From CAZZCN01 sp964652975 (GTDB taxonomy: Bacteria > Bacillota > Clostridia > Saccharofermentanales > UBA5734), in contig CAZZCN010000103.1 in NCBI GenBank assembly GCA_964652975.1, positions 1 to 8,558 of the forward strand: 8,558 nucleotides of DNA, read 5' to 3'. Both the position numbers and the translations under genes were made by a program. The notes beneath the pieces are model-generated. The model searched no databases. It worked only from the letters and a program-made list of their open reading frames with translations, and was not told the origin of the DNA. Shown here piece after piece: positions 7,083-8,558 of the stretch. Position 1 is the first letter of the stretch. Every line of letters starts with the position of its first letter.

Positions 7083-7162
7083 GTTGCTTGCCAACATATT
7101 TTATAAAGTTAAAGCATTGTAAAGAAAAAGGATTGCTTAAAATTCTGCCACCGAAAATTCTG

Positions 7163-7280
7163 CTGTAAAGCAAGAGTGCAAAAAATCTACCGTAAAGCTG
7201 AATTATTCCGTAAAGCAAAAGTATCAAATTCAAATTCACCGTAAAGTAAAAGTATTCAAATTCACCGTAAAGCAAAAGTA
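7163..7280 (+). repeat. Five direct repeats of CCGTAAAGCAAAAGTA upstream of the ylxM promoter
   Basis: Copies are at 7163-7178 (13 of 16 bases), 7190-7205 (13 of 16), 7208-7223 (exact), 7239-7254 (15 of 16) and 7265-7280 (exact); a weaker match may lie near 7117-7132. The last copies are joined by TTCAAATTCA-type spacers, giving steps of 31 and 26 bases. The final copy ends one base before the -35 hexamer of ylxM. The array may be regulator sites or a decaying tandem repeat. Spacing is too short and uneven for CRISPR. Confidence 0.75.
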
Positions 7281-7281
7281 C

Positions 7282-7310
7282 TTGACAACAATAAACAATT
7301 ACTATAATAT
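7282..7310 (+). promoter_or_regulatory. Promoter of ylxM-ffh, possibly giving a leaderless ylxM mRNA
   Basis: TTGACA (7282-7287) is followed by TATAAT (7303-7308) at a short 15-base spacing, or by TAATAT (7305-7310) at 17 bases. Either choice puts the transcription start at about 7315-7319, at or within a few bases of the ylxM ATG (7319). This is the first promoter after the terminator, so it probably serves both ylxM and ffh. Confidence 0.7.
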
Positions 7311-7318
7311 AGCACGGT

Positions 7319-7660
7319 ATGGATGATTTAGACATAACAAAAGAAAACTGTGATATTTGCATGCTGCTTGATTTTTACGGACAGCTTCTTACCGAGAAAT
7401 CCCGTGAGATTACTGATCTGCATTATAACGAGGATATGTCTTTGTCAGAAATTTCACAGAATTGCCAGATAACCAGACAGGCAGTTCATGACACAATCAA
7501 GCGAACAGTTGCCACACTGAAGGAATATGAGACCAAGCTTCAACTGGTGGACCGATTTTTGCAACAGCAGAAGCTAATAAGCGAAGCAATCAGCGATATT
7601 GATTCAGGAAATGCGAACAGAGCCAGGGAGAAGCTATCAAATCTTACTGGTATGCTGTAG
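7319..7660 (+). CDS. ylxM: YlxM family helix-turn-helix protein (UPF0122), SRP-associated
   Basis: YlxM is a small sigma-region-4-like protein encoded next to ffh in Firmicutes and proposed to modulate or interact with SRP. The 113 residues match the family length. The family hallmark DFYGQLLTEKSREI (about 18-31) is followed by SLSEISQNCQITRQAVHDTI (41-60), the helix-turn-helix with the conserved RQAVHD recognition segment, and then KRT and an amphipathic helix to about 90. The ATG at 7319 gives a usual N-terminus but has no Shine-Dalgarno sequence; the preceding bases are AGCACGGT. The next in-frame ATG (7361) would cut close to the conserved core and also lacks one. ffh follows after an unusually long 273-base gap; in many relatives the two genes nearly touch. 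Confidence 0.93.
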   Translation: MDDLDITKENCDICMLLDFYGQLLTEKSREITDLHYNEDMSLSEISQNCQITRQAVHDTIKRTVATLKEYETKLQLVDRFLQQQKLISEAISDIDSGNANRAREKLSNLTGML

Positions 7661-7933
7661 CAAAGAAATATCGGTTAAATCAGAAATTGGACATAAGAAC
7701 AAGACGAAAAAACAATCACATAAACAAACTCAATTACAAATAGAAAAAGGCGGACCAACAAACAAATAAGCAGACAGACTAACAGACAGACTAGCAGACA
7801 GACCAACATACAAATCAAAAGACAGACTGGCAGACAGACCAACCAACATACAAATCAACTGACAAATAAATAAACAGACAGATAAACAAATAAATCATTA
7901 GAAAAACCAATTAATCCAAGGGAGATACGAGTA
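7661..7933 (+). other. A/C-rich ylxM-ffh spacer
   Basis: This spacer has no gene, terminator or recognised RNA. From about 7680 to 7910 the + strand is dominated by A and C with very little T, so a transcript would be almost unable to fold. It contains the periodic CAGACAGAC repeat described separately and ends with the ffh ribosome binding site AAGGGAG (7918-7924). ylxM and ffh are probably cotranscribed through it, as no promoter was recognised inside. Confidence 0.6.
7771..7883 (+). repeat. 12-bp periodic CAGACAGAC repeat with a larger tandem duplication
   Basis: CAGACAGAC occurs at 7771, 7783, 7795 and 7831, with near copies at 7819 (first base A) and 7875 (last base T). The first five lie in register at multiples of 12 bases. 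At a larger scale, 7783-7818 (36 bases) is duplicated as 7819-7858 (40 bases), the second copy carrying an extra CAAC. This is the signature of slippage or local duplication. Confidence 0.8.
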
Positions 7934-8558
7934 ATGTTTGAATCATTATCATCAAAATTTTCTGCAATAGCCAATCGTATGAAGGGCAAAAGCAGAGTCA
8001 CCCAGGCAGACATAAATGATATGATGCGTGAGATAAGACTCGCATTACTTGAGGCGGATGTCAACCTTCAAGTGGTTAAGGACTTTGTTGAAGAGGTATC
8101 AGCCAAATGCAGCAATGCAGAAGTAATGGCAAGCCTTACCCCTGGGCAACAGGTAATCAAAATAGTAAACGAATCCCTGACTGAGATTCTAGGCAAAACA
8201 GCGGGCAAAATCACAGTATCACCAAGCGGGTTTACAGTAATAGTACTTTGCGGACTCCAGGGTGCAGGTAAGACAACCATAGCAGCGAAACTCGGAATGC
8301 ACCTTAAGAAAAAGGGCAAGAAGCCAATGGTGGCATCAGTTGACGTTCACAGACCAGCAGCTGCAAAGCAACTGGAAATACTAGCCACTCAGGCAGGCAT
8401 ACTTAGCTTCATTATGCCTGAAGAACATGATGCCTATACAATAGCCCAAAAGGCTGTTGACAGGGCCAGATATATGCTCTGCGACACTTTGATCATTGAT
8501 ACTGCAGGTCGGGCAACAATCGACCGCTCCATGATGCAGGAATTGAAACAAGTAATTA
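7934..8558 (+). CDS. ffh: Signal recognition particle GTPase Ffh, N-terminal part (3' end outside window)
   Basis: Ffh binds 4.5S/scRNA and signal sequences emerging from the ribosome and delivers them to FtsY. The frame stays open to the right edge: 208 codons are visible of about 450, so the end of the G domain and the methionine-rich M domain are missing. The N domain (1-90) carries the family stretch IRLALLEADVN (34-44) and LTPGQQVIKIVNE (68-80). GTPase motifs are G1 GLQGAGKTT (107-115), G2 DVHRPAA (137-143) and G3 DTAGR (189-193). The start is supported by AAGGGAG (7918-7924), 9 bases upstream. Several positions differ from the usual Ffh: His in place of Tyr in DVYRPAA, and DTAGR followed by ATIDRSM where Leu-His is common. 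The identification is firm; FtsY and YlxM lie just upstream. Confidence 0.95.
   Translation, partial: MFESLSSKFSAIANRMKGKSRVTQADINDMMREIRLALLEADVNLQVVKDFVEEVSAKCSNAEVMASLTPGQQVIKIVNESLTEILGKTAGKITVSPSGFTVIVLCGLQGAGKTTIAAKLGMHLKKKGKKPMVASVDVHRPAAAKQLEILATQAGILSFIMPEEHDAYTIAQKAVDRARYMLCDTLIIDTAGRATIDRSMMQELKQVI

Noticed and set aside
7163..7280. CRISPR-like array
   Set aside because: The repeats are only 16 bases, the spacers are 2-16 bases and partly repetitive, and no cas genes are present.
3318..7318. Insertion sequence or transposon carrying the secreted-protein gene
   Set aside because: There is no transposase or integrase, and no terminal inverted repeats or target-site duplications could be found at the edges.
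7771..7883. CRISPR or replication-origin iterons in the ylxM-ffh spacer
   Set aside because: The pattern is a low-complexity 12-bp tandem repeat without unique spacers, without DnaA-box sequences and without a replication gene nearby.

Overview
The window looks like chromosome from a low-GC Firmicute of the class Clostridia. The evidence is A-rich coding DNA, AGGAG-type ribosome binding sites, sigma-A type promoters, and the order smc - ftsY - ylxM - ffh, which is the conserved Firmicute locus for chromosome condensation and signal recognition particle (SRP) targeting. The species cannot be named from sequence alone. All genes lie on the + strand.

Layout: (1) 1-2156, the C-terminal part of the SMC ATPase (hinge, returning coiled coil, C-terminal ATPase head), cut by the left edge. 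(2) 2157-2408, an A-rich spacer with short direct repeats. (3) 2409-3317, ftsY, the SRP receptor GTPase. (4) 3318-3777, a 460-base AT-rich spacer with an imperfect repeat pair, three perfect 10-bp palindromes, a full-consensus promoter (TTGACA-N17-TATAAT) and a long leader ending in (CAG)4 T (AGA)8 right at the ribosome binding site. (5) 3778-6930, a large secreted protein with a signal peptide, a probable beta-sandwich domain, four to five InlB-B type (Listeria-Bacteroides) repeats and a long beta-rich C-terminal half. (6) 6932-7009, an out-of-frame 25-codon stretch that reads like a lost protein tail, then a Rho-independent terminator. (7) 7163-7308, five direct repeats running up to a promoter whose predicted start site falls almost on the ylxM start codon. 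(8) 7319-7660, ylxM. (9) 7661-7933, an A/C-rich, T-poor spacer with a 12-bp periodic repeat. (10) 7934-8558, the N-terminal 208 codons of ffh, cut by the right edge.

Ffh (the SRP GTPase) and FtsY (its receptor) form the co-translational targeting pair, and YlxM is a small helix-turn-helix protein that habitually accompanies ffh. The unusual feature is that a self-contained transcription unit for a large exported repeat protein sits between ftsY and ylxM, with its own promoter and terminator. ylxM-ffh then has a separate promoter. Codon-use contrast inside the large gene suggests it was assembled from modules of different origin. The triplet-repeat tract at its ribosome binding site makes variable expression a reasonable hypothesis, but only sequence from other isolates or expression data could show it.
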